From positions 1,440,663-1,504,662 of the forward strand of contig VWZF01001679.1 of the NCBI GenBank assembly GCA_013396755.1: DNA of 64,000 nucleotides. Reading direction: 5' to 3'. The translations under genes and the position numbers were made by a program. This document shows, in pieces, positions 11,465-24,290 of the stretch. The DNA comes from Sclerurus mexicanus. Its lineage: Eukaryota; Chordata; Aves; Passeriformes; Furnariidae. Position 1 is the first letter of the stretch, and each line of letters starts with the position of its first letter. The notes beneath the pieces were generated by a model. That model saw nothing but the letters and a program-made list of their open reading frames with translations, had not been told where the DNA came from and made no database searches.

Positions 11465-12195
11465 AATCATTTAGATTGGAAAAGACCCTGAAGATCATCA
11501 AGTCCAACTGTAAAACTAACACTGCCAAGTCCACCAATAAACCATGTCATTTAGTGCCACATCTACACATCTTTTAAATACCTCCATGGGTGGGGACTCA
11601 AAGACTTCCCTGGGAAGCCTGTTCCAATGCTTGACAACCCTTCCAGTGATCGTATCCAATCTAAACCTCCCCTGGAGCAACTTGAGGCCATTTACTCTCA
11701 ACCTGTCACTTGCTACTTGGGAAAAGAGACTGAGCCCTCAGCTCACTACAACCTCCATTCAGGTAGTTGTAGAGTGATAAGGTCCCCCCTGAGACTCCTT
11801 TGCTCCAGGCTAACAACTCCAGTTCCTTCAGCTGCTCCTCATATGACTTGTGCTCCAGTCCCTTCACCAGCTCCATTGCCCTTCTCTGGACCTGCTCCAG
11901 CACTTCAGTGTCCTTCTTGAACTGAGGGGCCCAAAACTTAACAAAGGATTCCATGTATGGTCTCACCAGTGCCAAATACAAGGGGGCAATCAGTGCCCTG
12001 GTCCTGCTGGCCACACTATTTCTGATACAGGCCAAGGTGCCATTTGCCTTCTTAGCCAGCTGGGCACATGCTGGCTCGTGTTCAGCTGCTGTTGACTAGC
12101 ACCCCCAGGTCCTTTTCTGCAGAACAGCTTTCCAGCCACTCTGCCACAGCCTGCAGTGCTGCGTGGGGCTGTTGTGACCCGCATGCAGCAGTGAT
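11465..12195 (-). mobile_element. CR1 LINE, 5'-truncated copy (3' end of ORF2 plus 3'UTR)
   Basis: The plus strand begins with the typical reversed CR1 3' end (ATTGGAAAAGACCCTGAAGAT...) and runs back into ORF2. Minus-strand translation shows the hallmark CR1 reverse-transcriptase C-terminus in pieces: FWAPQFKKDTEVLEQVQRRA, ELVKGLEHKSYEEQLKELEL, GRVVKHWNRLPREVFE. The frames are broken relative to one another, so the copy is dead. Similarity fades near 12195, giving a 5' truncation typical of CR1. CR1 is the dominant avian non-LTR retrotransposon. Confidence 0.92.
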
Positions 12196-15100
12196 TCTCC
12201 TGTTGTCTATACTGGCTTTGCATGACCTGTGTCCTTATCAGCTTAAGCGCAGCCTTAACAACTGCATTGTGCTAGGACAGGGAAAGCCATGTATTTGTGC
12301 TCTTCTCGGCTGCTGCAGGAGATGACCTCTTAAGGTAAACACTTCTGGCTGTTTCTTCAAGGACATGTGAATTTCTTGGCTTTTAGGAATGGTCTGCTGC
12401 TTTTCAACTTGATTTACTTGGTCATACACATGTTCCCTATGGTCTTAGAGGTCCAATAACACAAGGCAAATAGCCAGCTAAGCAACACGGCTTATCTAGT
12501 GTGGTACTTGATAAGAAAATGAAATTGATTCTGTTCTGAAGCAGGTTTCAGTGTGACTGGGGTTCACACATAGCAGAGGTCAGTCAACGACCTGCAGAAC
12601 TGCTGTGTATAAAACAACCCAAATGGTCAAAGAGCCCATCTGCTTCAGATTGGTTCCCAGTACCACTAGAGGGTTGGTTCCCACTGCTCCCTCAGCCATG
12701 CCAACCATTGAGAACATTTGTTGCTTGTCTGGGTTATTCCCGGGTTGTCCCTGGGCTCAGGATCACCTGTGCAGAAAACCTCTGGAGGAGCAGAGCCTCA
12801 GAGGCCTGTGTCTCCACACAGCTGTCTCTGTGGGATCTAGCACAAGGGATTATGTATATCAGTTGCCAACAAATAAGCTTTCTTCATGACAAATATCACT
12901 ACTATATTCACTTGGAAGCTGGAAAATCATGCTCTTCCCAGGACTACCTTTACTTTTGAGACAGAGCCTTTCTGTCATCAGTTCTGCCCTTTTGTGGTAA
13001 GGGCTAATTTCTCAGCATTTCTCATGAGAAGGATAGTTCCTGCCTCCCATTGGGGGGTTTTTTTGTGTAAGAAAGGTTCTGCCGCAATAAAATAAGCCTA
13101 AGCTACATTTTACAACAGCTACAACTTACTCCAGCTCTTGCAGATATGAAAGCAGGAAGCCCATGTGAAGCACCTGAGCATCTTTTCCCCTATCCAGCAC
13201 TATTGCAGACATACCATCACTCACTTTCACTCTGCTCTGTACACAAGTACTATCTGTTGCAGGTCACATTGTTCTGCAAAACCTTAAGAGGAACCTTCTC
13301 CTCCTACTTGAGAGAAACTGTAACAAATCAGCATATCTGACTGGGAACTCTTTCATGCCTTCAGAGATATATTTTGGCTTAACACCAGTCTCAGTATACA
13401 TGTTGTCCACTTTATCTTTCCTCTGCTACCAGACATGGGGATGCTGCTTGTTGTCGACTTCAGTAGAGTCAGCTTGACAAAACCTTATTCCTTTCTGGCT
13501 TTGAAACTATGAAATATCCAAGAGGTGATGCTACAGTCTGATAATATAAACTGATATTTTAGAAGTCAGAGCAGTAGGAGCAATGATATATGTAGATAGA
13601 GACCTCACTTGCTTTGTATTTCTTGTGTAATGTGGAGAAACAGGTACAAGCCTAACAATGACAGAGATGCCACCAATCATTTCTGTAGAAACTCTCTGCA
13701 GGATCAGTGTCTCAGAGAGCAATGCAGCTCCCTCCTTGGAAGTTGACAAGCAGCGTATTTCACATGGGTTTTGATCATTATACAAATTGCCAACATCTAT
13801 TTTGATTGGGTTTTTAACAAATGAAAGCAGCAATTAAATGGGGTATTTTTTCCAGCTTTTTTAATATAAGAATGCATTTTTCAGAGCCTTTGAACTGAAA
13901 ACAACTTTGCCTGATTGAAATATTTTGCAGAAACACTTTTCCGTATTTTGATCTGGTCTGTTTATAACTGTGCTGAAGACCATCTCTACCACCCTCACCT
14001 GGTATGTTTATAGCCATCTGGATCACAGGGTACTTATGTTTCTAGCACACTTATTGCATCTATTGATGATTTATTAACTGTTTATAAACAGTGGGTACAC
14101 AGTGTACAATAACCACAAAGAGAATCAGGAATTCAGTCCTGACCTTAGTTCACACGCTCCTGGGTATCACAGTCACACCAGTTTTATTTAATTTTATTTT
14201 ACTTTAACATTTTACATGCAAGTGCTTCGAACCATCAGCCTTCTGGGGTTTATTCCTTGACTTAAGCAAGGGAATGAATTCTTCATATTATGAAAGCAGC
14301 TTCATTGGAAGTGGTGGGTAAGCAGAGGGCCCTGTTGGAAATCCACCCTGTAACAGGGGGAACGAAGCACGGAGCTCCCTCCTGCTCCGCACTGAAGGTG
14401 CTATCAGGAAAAGCAGTGGCCCTGGTTGCCCCTGCAGTGGGCCTCAAGCACAGCACAATTAGAGCAGCTGCTTGTGTTCTGTGGTTAAAGAAAGCTCCCC
14501 GGAGACAACGTATTGCTGTTTGATTGGAAGAGTACTCAATTGTCTAACAAGGCTGTTTTTCTCTATTCAGCCAGAGAGGAGAAAAGGAAATCTTTACGTA
14601 TCACTCCTATGTAACAAAAAAAAGCTAATTAGAGAAGTCAGACCCTCAGGGGTAAAATAAAACCACCACAGAACAAGGCAATGATGGCAGCGAGTAAAAG
14701 CGAGCTGGAGACTTGGCTCAGATACAACAGCTGCTCTGTTTACCCAGTCCAGAGGCTGACACCCACCCTGTGCCTCGCCTTGCCCCACTCATCAAGAGAA
14801 GGTGCTTCCCCATTTTTGAAGGATATTGATAATTTCAGTTTCATCTTTCATACTAGAAGCAGCCCTTTAGCAACAGAAATGACCTTGGAATATTGACCAG
14901 TATTGCAAAGATCAACAGGTGAATAACAAGAACCTTATTGTAATATTTAATCTCCTTTTGTTTTGTTACACCACATACGCTCCTGATTTCAGTAGAATTC
15001 AGATGGACTTTGGAATGATCCAGGAACAGGTTGGTTGCTTCAGCAGGAGCAATAGGCTTTGAAGCCCTTAAATACATGTTAGGTGCTTTTTCAAGAAAAT

Positions 15101-18100
15101 ACAGAGCTCCTCCATATTACTCACATTGTGTTTCTATTCCTATTAACATCCTGGGAGGACACTGCCATTTTTCTCGTATGGATTAGGTTGAAACTTCTCT
15201 TCAGATCATTAGAGCTGAATGATGAGTTTGTATTTATGTGAAAGTTCATTTTGCAGCCACTGAATGCTTGCAGCCAATGGTCCCTCCTGCAGTGATAAAA
15301 TGCGTACTTAAAATAAAGAACTTCCCAAGACAGACATTCAGCCAGCAGCAAAGCCTTCATTTTAGTGGCAGACACAGTATTTTCTTAAGTATTTTTACAC
15401 CTGTTCCCAATATCGATCACACTGCCATTATCTTAATTTTGCACCTTCAATGTCCACTAATTTACTTCTGAAAAGAAATGAGAGGGCATGCAGTTTTATA
15501 GGAGAGGTCTATTGAAGTGCAATAGGAAATGGCTGATGGTCACCTTCTGCACCCTGGGATGTTGTGTGATACCAAGGGATTGTGCTGGCCAAGGACTGTG
15601 TCATACACACACACTGAGATGCTGGACAAGAGCATTGAGACCTCTCTATTTCTTTCAACAATTCCTATTATCTATGGGGTTTTTTTCTCCTCTCCAAAAT
15701 ATCCTGCCTTATATTTATCTTCTCCCTTCTCTCCATCCAATTTTCTTTAGAACCTCTGACCCTGTTCTTTGATTTTAATTCCAAAGGGCTCAATTGCATC
15801 CTGCACTGACTCTGAACAATATGTCCTCACACCATTCTCACCAACACTAGTCAATTTTCATCTGCTTTAGTATTCAGCTTCAGATGTTCCTCTATACAGG
15901 CTTGCCTGCCATAGGTGTCGTCTCTAACCTACATAAGGGTGGGTGCAGAGACCCAGTATGGCTCATCCAAGCCTTCATAGGAGGTTTGTAGTGTAAACAG
16001 GGACCCAGATTAGGACTTTTGGGCTGCAGATGTATCACCATCTCCAGGAGACTTCTCTTCCATTCTGCTATCCCTTCTGCTGAATAACCACATGATTTTC
16101 TGTTATGCTTTGGCTAAAAAAGGGATGTTCCAACAGCAGTCTCAGCATAGATCTTCATTTTCTGCTTAGTATTTCTTTCTCCCATATCTTCCTGCTAGGC
16201 TGCACCAAGGCCAGATTTTCTTCCATGAGCATAGAGCACAGCTTCCTAGTGCCAGCCTAACCTCCATGAGAACTTCACATTGGAAATTTTGCCCACTAGA
16301 TCCCAGACATTCCCCATCTCCAGCACTGTTCCAAGACCTAACATTTTATGAAATTAGGTCCGCATTTGCCTCTGGTTACATAGCTTGATATGCAGATGGT
16401 AAAGATACCTAGAAGTCAGTCTGTTAACCTAATTCCCTCCATAGTCTTTGAAACAGCTGTCAGAAACACCTGAGCTGCACAGTCCCTCAAGACAAATATT
16501 CTGCCTTCCTAGTCCAGGGAAAGACCTACTTAACTCATCTTCCCACTGTCAGAAAATTGCCTTCTATTTTCTAGTGAATCATACAGCTCATTTTTCCTTT
16601 CCAGGAGTCACTCAGACTTTGCTGCTGTTCCCCTGCCAGCCAGCAGCTCTCACTATTACTGCCAGCAGCCAGAGCAGGTGGCAGCAGCAAATAGATGTGA
16701 AGGAGTCGGGAGACTCATTGCACAGTTTGGCTGAAACCAGCACTAGCAAAGGTAGCAATGAGTTATGTAATAGGCATGAGGCATTGAGGGAAATGTTTCA
16801 GCCTGTGATAAAAGTCTGTGGACCTGGTCTCTATGCTCAGCTTTCTATTTCCTCCCCACATGACCACTGCAACACATTTAACTGTGCTGCGACTCAGTTT
16901 ACTCCTTGGACAAAATCCTCTTTATAGAGGGCTCTGGGGCCTAGGAAGGAAAGACCCAAGAAAACACTGATTATTTATTTTCTAACACTTTCCTATTTTA
17001 AATGGGTTCCTCATCCTGTCTTTTGTTTGAGAATTAAGGCGAACACATAATCAGTTTTAGTGGCAATTTTTTAATACACAAAATGTCTCAGGGAGAGGTC
17101 ACTTTGGTCTTGCAGAGTTGGATCAAACCAACACGTTTTTGAAGTAAGAGGAGCTTTTCTTCCCTGCAGTCAGGAGGACACAGCTCCCATGAGGAGAAAG
17201 GAAAGGAACACCCAAACTTTTAACCAGCTATACTTTATCTCTTGCTGCTACTTGTGCAGCCTAATTAATCAAACTACAGGCTTTGCATTCCGGCAAGCGC
17301 CTTGATCTCATTTCCACAGGAGTCACTAAGCAGAAAACCTGCACATCCCTGGCAGGGCTCCACAGCTGCGATGAGTAAGCACAGCACCCCTGAGTGGAGG
17401 GAACTGTGCCAGAGAGCTGCAGGTGAGGATTCACCCCTCTGGATTTTGAGGCTTGAGGACAGAGTTGGCTGGAAGAGGAGTGCAGAGCACTTTGATACAT
17501 ATCATCTCTGACACCGCAATCAGCCATCTGTTCCGAGTTTATTAAAAGTGATGTACTCTGCTGGGAGGATCAGGAGTCATCTGCTAGTGCATTTACATTC
17601 AAATCCTCACAGCAATCCCATCCATTCTCTTTTTTTAATTAATCGAACTCACTTTTTGTGAAGGCACACAGATAAACGCTTCCTCTGTAAATAGGAGCAT
17701 ATATTATGCTAATACCATTAAATAGCTAATACACACAAAAACAATTAAGTGCAAGTAGCAGCATCTCTCTCAGGATTTAAGAAAGCTGTTCTGACAGAGA
17801 TCATTCCTGTTTAAAGGATCACCATCTAAACCTGGCTTATGTGGCAGTGCAGTTTTGCTGCTGCAGAATTGCTAATCAGCTGCTTGGGGCAATAGAGAAC
17901 GCTGAGGTGATGAACTGAAGCACACACTCTTTGTGACCCCATCTGCAAGGGCTGGAGGGTGCTGAGGGACACAAGACTCCCACAGCAGAGTGGCATCCCA
18001 GAGAGTCTGGAGGCAGATGCTGCAGAGCAAGTGTAAATCCTGTTTGGCTGAAGGGAGAGCAATAGGATGCTCTACCTGCGTGGCAGAGTGGCTTTGCATT

Positions 18101-21100
18101 AGCACGTCTGCTTTGAAAAGGTGAAGATTTCAGCATCTTCCTGTTGAGAGGGGCATCTCCTATGCATGGGGAAATAATAAAATGCAGTGGGAGCTGTTGG
18201 CAGAGGTTGCCATGAGACAAGACCATAGTAGTCTCCAAACCAGGGTGGTTGGTGAGCTTCCAGGGACTGCCAGCATTCCCTTCCATCCCGACAGAATAAG
18301 GAAAAGGAGAGTTTGTTCCTTGTAAATCCTAGTCTGTGCCCAGGGATTATACCTGATTTACATGGGGGGGGGTGGGAAGGTTCTTTGAAAGTAAGTCTGA
18401 GACACTGGTGGCACATAATGCCTTTGGAACTAGGCCCTCCAAGTGAGAGAGGGGATTTTGCTGTGCAGAAGGATGGACTGACCTTCCCCACTACCCTACA
18501 AAAGGGGTCAATAATGTCAATGGCAGCCCAAAAGCACTGAAAAAGTGGGGATGCTTGATGAGGAGGAGGCTTGGGGCTGTGGGTTTGAATTAGTGCTCCT
18601 GATATAATCTCATCTATCACTTATATGGAGCCTAAGGGGCAGAGGGGATTTCTGTGTGCTTGGGAACTATGTCCATGTCCCTCTGCACAGCTATTGTTAA
18701 TAGACAGCTGATACACAAATTAAATAGAAACCTTTTACTTCTTGGCATACTGTTTCTTGTCTTCTTACTTTGGATATATCCTCAAGGCCTTTCTTACGCA
18801 CAACTGGTTATTTTCCAAATCGTCTCTTAGAGTTACAAACAATAACATTGGCTGAAGCATTTACAAAATGGAAAGTGCAGTTGATCCTACCCGTCCCTGA
18901 ATGCTTGGCTTCTGGCAGGCCTGGCTTTTGCCATGAAACACCTGCTCCCATGGTTAAAGACCTTCTCCCAGGTCAGAGGCAGCAAGTTTACAGTCCTTTG
19001 TCTTCCATCAGCAAACAAGGGAGTTGCAGATGCTGCAAAATCTTAGGAAGCCATAACTTGCTTTTTAATTTTTGTTATTGAGGTTAAGTGGTTTTTAACT
19101 TCTATCCTTTAATTGCAAACATTGTTGATGAATTCGCAAGACTGCAGTTCAGAGGTGGGGCAAACTGCATTTAGGGTTGTTGGTCTGGTAGTAGCTATGG
19201 AGCAAATAAATATGTGCATGAAGGGATATTTAGCAATTGCAGGGCTGGAAATGAAATTAGTGACAAACAGTGATTTAAAGAGCAGTGGGTCTCTTCAGGC
19301 TCAGACCAGACAGCAAGAGATCTGCTGATAAGGACAACTGTCACACGCCTTGCTCGGTGCCACTCCAGAAGGGACTCATTTCCTGCAGCACACTTTGAGG
19401 GAACAGATTGTTCTGTGAGCAGCAGTTAACAAAATGTGGGTTTTTCTAGTCCCTTCAGACAGTCCCACCACATGGTCTTGGCTCCAGAGCCTCTGTCGCT
19501 GACTATGTGAAGGGTGCAGGTGCTGCTGCAGCCTCTGCCCAAGGCCAGTGCAGCATCAGTGCCCTGCAAGAGCCAGCCCCTCACAGGCACTGACTGCTGG
19601 GGTCCTGTCACTGAGGGGCTCTCAAAAACACACTGGATGACACCTGGCTGCTGGGGACCACCCCAAATGGGTTTTCAAAGGTTGCCTTTTGTGGGAGCTG
19701 TGTTTTCAATCTTGAACTGAAGCCTCTGCTGGAGTAAAACTTTGGTTTTCACCTCAGCCTTGCCTAGTAAATGGAGCGAGGTATGCAGCTTTTCACTGTA
19801 CAACCCCACTGCAAACTTATTCCCAGGCAGTGCTTTCAATCAGAGCTGCCAGAGCCCCCAGACTCACGGGAAGTCCCTCTTGGCATGTCTAAACATGATA
19901 TCCGTGGTAAGACAGCTCATATCATCAGGAAACCCACATTGTCTGCTGTCTCTTCTGTAATCCATTTCTTGTAGCCAACAACATCTTCCTTTCTTAAATA
20001 AACAGAGATTTCCTTTAGTCAGCATTATGTATTTGAGTTTATCCAGCAATGCATATTTGACTTCATTTATGTATCAAAATAAGGGGGAAAGGATGGATTG
20101 GTTTTTAAACAAAAGGATTTAGCTTTTGAGTTTCTTTGTAAATTGGGGAAGGGATGAAGTTACCCAATAGCTCTATTAAGAAAAAAAGCTACAGGGCTAA
20201 ATCCTCTGTTTGGAGGAGGCTTCACTCTCTCTGTGCAGATGTCTGGATCTCTTCCTGAGAACTCTCCTCTTGTTGATTCCTATCATAAGCAGAAGACCAC
20301 TGTGTGGTGAAGGGGACAGTCACATCAGACTGTTATATGAGCTACTTCAGCTGGACTGTCCCCAGGCTGCTGTACCTACAGATCAAAAATTTAACAATTT
20401 CCTAAAAGAAGGGAGTTTTGTAATTAGAACAGAAGTCCCTGAGAAATGTCCTACCACTTGAGTCACGAGGGACATGACTTACCCCTCATGGGGCTCAGCC
20501 CTGGTACTCAGATTATGGTGACCCAACTTGTGGGGGTCTCAACTGCAGAGATTGTGGCAGAGGGAGGCTGAACTCATACTCTCCTGGTAATTTTAAGAGC
20601 AACTGCAAAAATACAGTGGCATTAGATATTATTCAGGAAAAGCAGTTGCTCCCTGCAGCCCCTTAAGGCTTCCTCAGCATCTATTTTCAGCTGAGGGATT
20701 AGGGATGGCATCCCTCACATTAGCTTCTCTTTTTGCCATATTGATATCTGTATCCTACTGTCCCTGGGTTTACCCAGTCCCTTTTTGTCCCTTCTGGTCC
20801 TGTCTGCCTCTGCCAGCTCCCACGGCAGCAAGCCCAGAGACTCATAGCCTGCTGTGCAGAGAACTACCTTACTGACTTCAATGCAGTCTCCCCCTGGTTA
20901 CCTAGAGAGCCCAGCTTCTTCTGACACAGGATTTGGGGAGTAACAGCTCTGCTTTTACGCTATCCTCCACCTTCATGATTTCAGCTGCTTGTGGTGCAAC
21001 TGTGTACAACTGGGCTAAACAAAACCCATGGAGGAAGCAGAGCAGCTCCTGATCAGCCCCACACTGCAGGGACTTTGCCCCCTTCTCCCTGAAGTTGTAA

Positions 21101-22679
21101 GCAATGACTGAGGACACAAGTGGAGGGGCATGTTCAGAACTGATGATTCCTTTTACAGCTCTCTATCTGACTGAAAGGTGACTTCTAGCCCATCTCCATT
21201 TCCACAGAACCCTGGGGTAATTAGGGAGTAAGAAAAACCCTATATTTTTCAGGGAAAACCTGCCTGTATTTGAGGGCGTGGTTGAAGTGTCTGCCTATGG
21301 ATGATGCTGATGCCCATTTAGGATCTCCTGGGCAGCTGTTTTCAACACCAACTGTTGTGGGAAAAGGCAGCAGAAATGTCTTTAGCTTGCAGTGGTAATT
21401 GAATGTATCTTTGATTAAAAGGGAGGAAAACTCCATTTCTACGAACAAACATCTGCTGGAGCTGAAACCTCCCTTCAAAGGCTGCAAAATGTTAAGTGCT
21501 GCAGAATTAAAATTTTGGTTTTCTATGTAACAGGAACATTCCTGTAGTATTGAGGAGCTCAAAGCTGAGAGCCAGTGACTGTTTCACCTTCCAATTAATG
21601 ACCTCTGAGTAATTAGCAGAATAATCTTTTTATAAATGCTCCAGTAACAGCGCCCTGGTTGTCAGATAAACAACCTCCCAAAGGGGGAAAAGCTGGCCAT
21701 GATGAGGGATCAGCAAGGTTACAGGCAGTCATTAAGTTGGGAGTACATTTGTCAGCCCGTTCAAGAGATCCAAGAAGTCAGAGCTGTTTCACAGGGCAGG
21801 CTAAATGAGGAAAATTATTTATTAGGAGAGTGAAGAGAGATCATTACACTCCAAAGTCTGGTGTTAACACCCACTGTGGTTTCAGTCTTGTAAACAGTAA
21901 AATAATTGTTTTCTCTGGACAGTCATTTACTGTTAAATCCTAGATACCTTGTCCTCCCTCCAGGTTTTAGAATCTGTGTGGGAATTTATTGAGGGCAGTG
22001 GCAGAGTACTCTGACCATAGGCACACCTGCTGTGCCTTCTCCCTCACACTCACCACCTTTTTTCTTCTCATTTCGGCACCAATTATTACCTTTCCAGAAG
22101 AATTTGTTTCAGGACTGAAAACTAAAAAGACACCCTGGGGTACTGGGCAGGACTCAGGTTGATGTGGCTCTGAAAATGATTTCTAATAGAATAATTTTTT
22201 TAACTATATCTGAAAGAAAATGGTGAAAGCAGTACTATGTTATTGCAGCTGGAGACCCAGAGCATATTGGATTTTTTACTGCCTGCACACCTCTGGTGTG
22301 TGAGCAAATTTTGAGAAAATGCTACCTGATGCTGCTGTGGGGGTCAGAGGAAGGTGGGAGTTCACTGAGAACTTTTCTATTGGCATTGACATGGTTTCAG
22401 GTGCATGTCACCCAACTTCACCCTAATTTTAACAAAACTGACTCAGAGGAGCATCAGGCTGAAGGGATCTCTTACAGCCCACCGAACCTGTCCATGCCTT
22501 CAGAGTGAATTAGCTACTGCAGGACCTTCCTGCTGGAGGAGGAACCCCAGCCAGTCTTGAGCGCCGCGTGGCTAAGGGACACATGAAGTCTTACACTTAA
22601 AGGAACTCATCTAAGTGTTTGGCTATCCTCGTATTTTGAAAGATGAATTCTACAATTTTCTCCTGATTTCTATCTTCTT
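12196..22679. other. Intergenic DNA, no gene recognised
   Basis: About 10.5 kb without a supportable gene. It contains a 16-bp perfect palindrome at 14077-14092, an AT-rich block with homeodomain-type TTAATTAAT motifs at about 17630-17760, and scattered homopolymers (G-run near 18365). Open frames of 100-173 codons (for example 16448-16927 plus, 18099-18620 minus) have no recognisable domain and are overlapped by others. Confidence 0.5.
14077..14092. repeat. 16-bp perfect palindrome
   Basis: ACTGTTTATAAACAGT reads the same on both strands. Its core resembles back-to-back forkhead-type GTTTA/TAAAC sites. No neighbouring gene is close, so function is unknown. Confidence 0.9.
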
Positions 22680-22729
22680 CGCTTCAGATGAGGTTGTCCA
22701 GCATGGGATATGAGAACTGCTGACCACTG

Positions 22730-24290
22730 CCTGCTCCGTCACTCTCCCGTGCAGCTCTAAGATTGCTACCCCACTTTCTCAGCCTTCTCCATTCCAAATT
22801 AACCAAATCTCTCCTCATACTCATGTATTTTCCAAACTTCTCATCCATGTTGCTGTGTCCTAGGTCTTTTGCCTCTCCTATGCCTTCCACAAAGTGGGGT
22901 TCCCAAGACTGAAGACAGCAGCTCCAGCTGAAACCTTGCAAGAGCAGCATCACCCCACTATGTCTTACAGAGACATTAAAAAAGACATTAGCAAGGAAGC
23001 TCCAGGGTCACCCAGCCTGGATCTGTGCTTCTGCAACCTGCTCTGATAAGTCCTTGCCAGAAACTGTTCATTTCCATCTTGAACCCAGTAAGGATTCCTG
23101 ACCATTTCACATTTATTAGAATGCTGTTTCAGAATTCATTCTCTGATACAGATATTCTTCTAATCTACAGCTCAAGTGTTTTCATAGGTAGTTTGAAGTC
23201 ATTTCACTGTTCATTTGGCTTTTTATTTGCAATTGCTGCACAACATCATTTAATACCCAACTTTTTCTACTATTTCCCTTGAATTTTCTTTGTGGATCTC
23301 AATGTTGTCAGGCATTGATTGCCCTTTCCTGCTTGCAGTACTTTGCTCTTCTACTTGCCCAGTGTTGAGGATTTCTGAGCATTTTTCTTAGTCATCACAA
23401 TAATTTTGAATCATGAGCCTGCCTTCCAATGTTTTTCAATCTCTAACAGCTTGGCTTTACTGAGATATCTTTTAGTTGCATTCCCCTCCCCATCATCCAT
23501 TCTTTCCACACACTGGTCAGACAGAGCCTGAGGACACATTCCCTGGGTCTTGCAATGCTTTTGCTCTTCTAATTTATCAGGTAGCTGGATTCAGTTCTCA
23601 CAGTGAAGTCTAGACCATGTTTCTCTGGTGCATACCTGAACATATTTGCCAGGGAAGTGTTCAAACTCTTAGAATTAAGTCTGTTTCCTTTAACCACTAG
23701 ACCCAAGAGGGAAAAATGAAAAAAATAGGCACAGTTTATTCCGGACAAATCCCTGCAGTGTGTTTCATATCACTGACTAATCTGTACCTGATTATAAATT
23801 GAGGGTTTCATAATAGTTTCCAGCAATCTTTCCAAGAATTAAAGTTAGGTATATTGGTTTAAATTCCTTGTCTTTCCCTGCAATGCAGGTACTAAGTGTT
23901 CCCCTGCTATTTCTCTCTTATTTCCCAGTTACTCAAAAGCAATTATTAATAGCTTGGAAATGGCTTTGGATGGGTCTTTAAGCCCTTGCAGATGAATTTT
24001 GTCTGGTTATGCAAGCTGGAACACATCTCACTAATCTAAATGTTCTTTAAGCTCTTCTTTCCATGGCTCCAATCCTCTTGTTTTATGTTTCAATTGTCTT
24101 CAACATCTGGTTATAATCCAGGTTTTCAGGAAGCTTGAAGCAGAAAATTATAGTGTATGTTTCAGTCTCTGCTGCTTGTCACCTTTCCGGAACACAACCT
24201 TCTTCTCCTTTTCCTGTGGTGTCTTTAACCCTTTCTCTATGTCTTCCTTAGACCTCTCAGGACTAAAGAAAGGTACGATGATGCCATGAA
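22730..24290 (-). mobile_element. Ancient CR1/L3-like LINE remnant
   Basis: The plus strand carries, with heavy divergence, the phrase order of a reversed CR1-family ORF2: a TCAGCCTTCTCC...CTCATA block, then GGGGTTCCCAAGACTGAAGACAGCAGCTCC (compare the CR1 'GGGGCCCAGAACTGGACACAGTACTCC' region), split here as positions about 22770-22940. Further text down to about 24290 (such as the TTTCCAGCAATC and GATTCAGTTCTCAC areas) also looks like old LINE sequence. No intact frame remains. The first 250 bp are reasonably convincing; the extension to 24290 is a weaker impression. Confidence 0.45.

Noticed and set aside
11516..12035. Two minus-strand open frames of 61 and 109 codons
   Set aside because: They are the CR1 reverse-transcriptase C-terminus broken by frameshifts, part of the annotated LINE, not a host gene.
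18099..18620. 173-codon minus-strand open frame
   Set aside because: No recognisable motif, overlapped by other open frames on both strands, and no splice or promoter context; the length is within chance for GC-moderate DNA.
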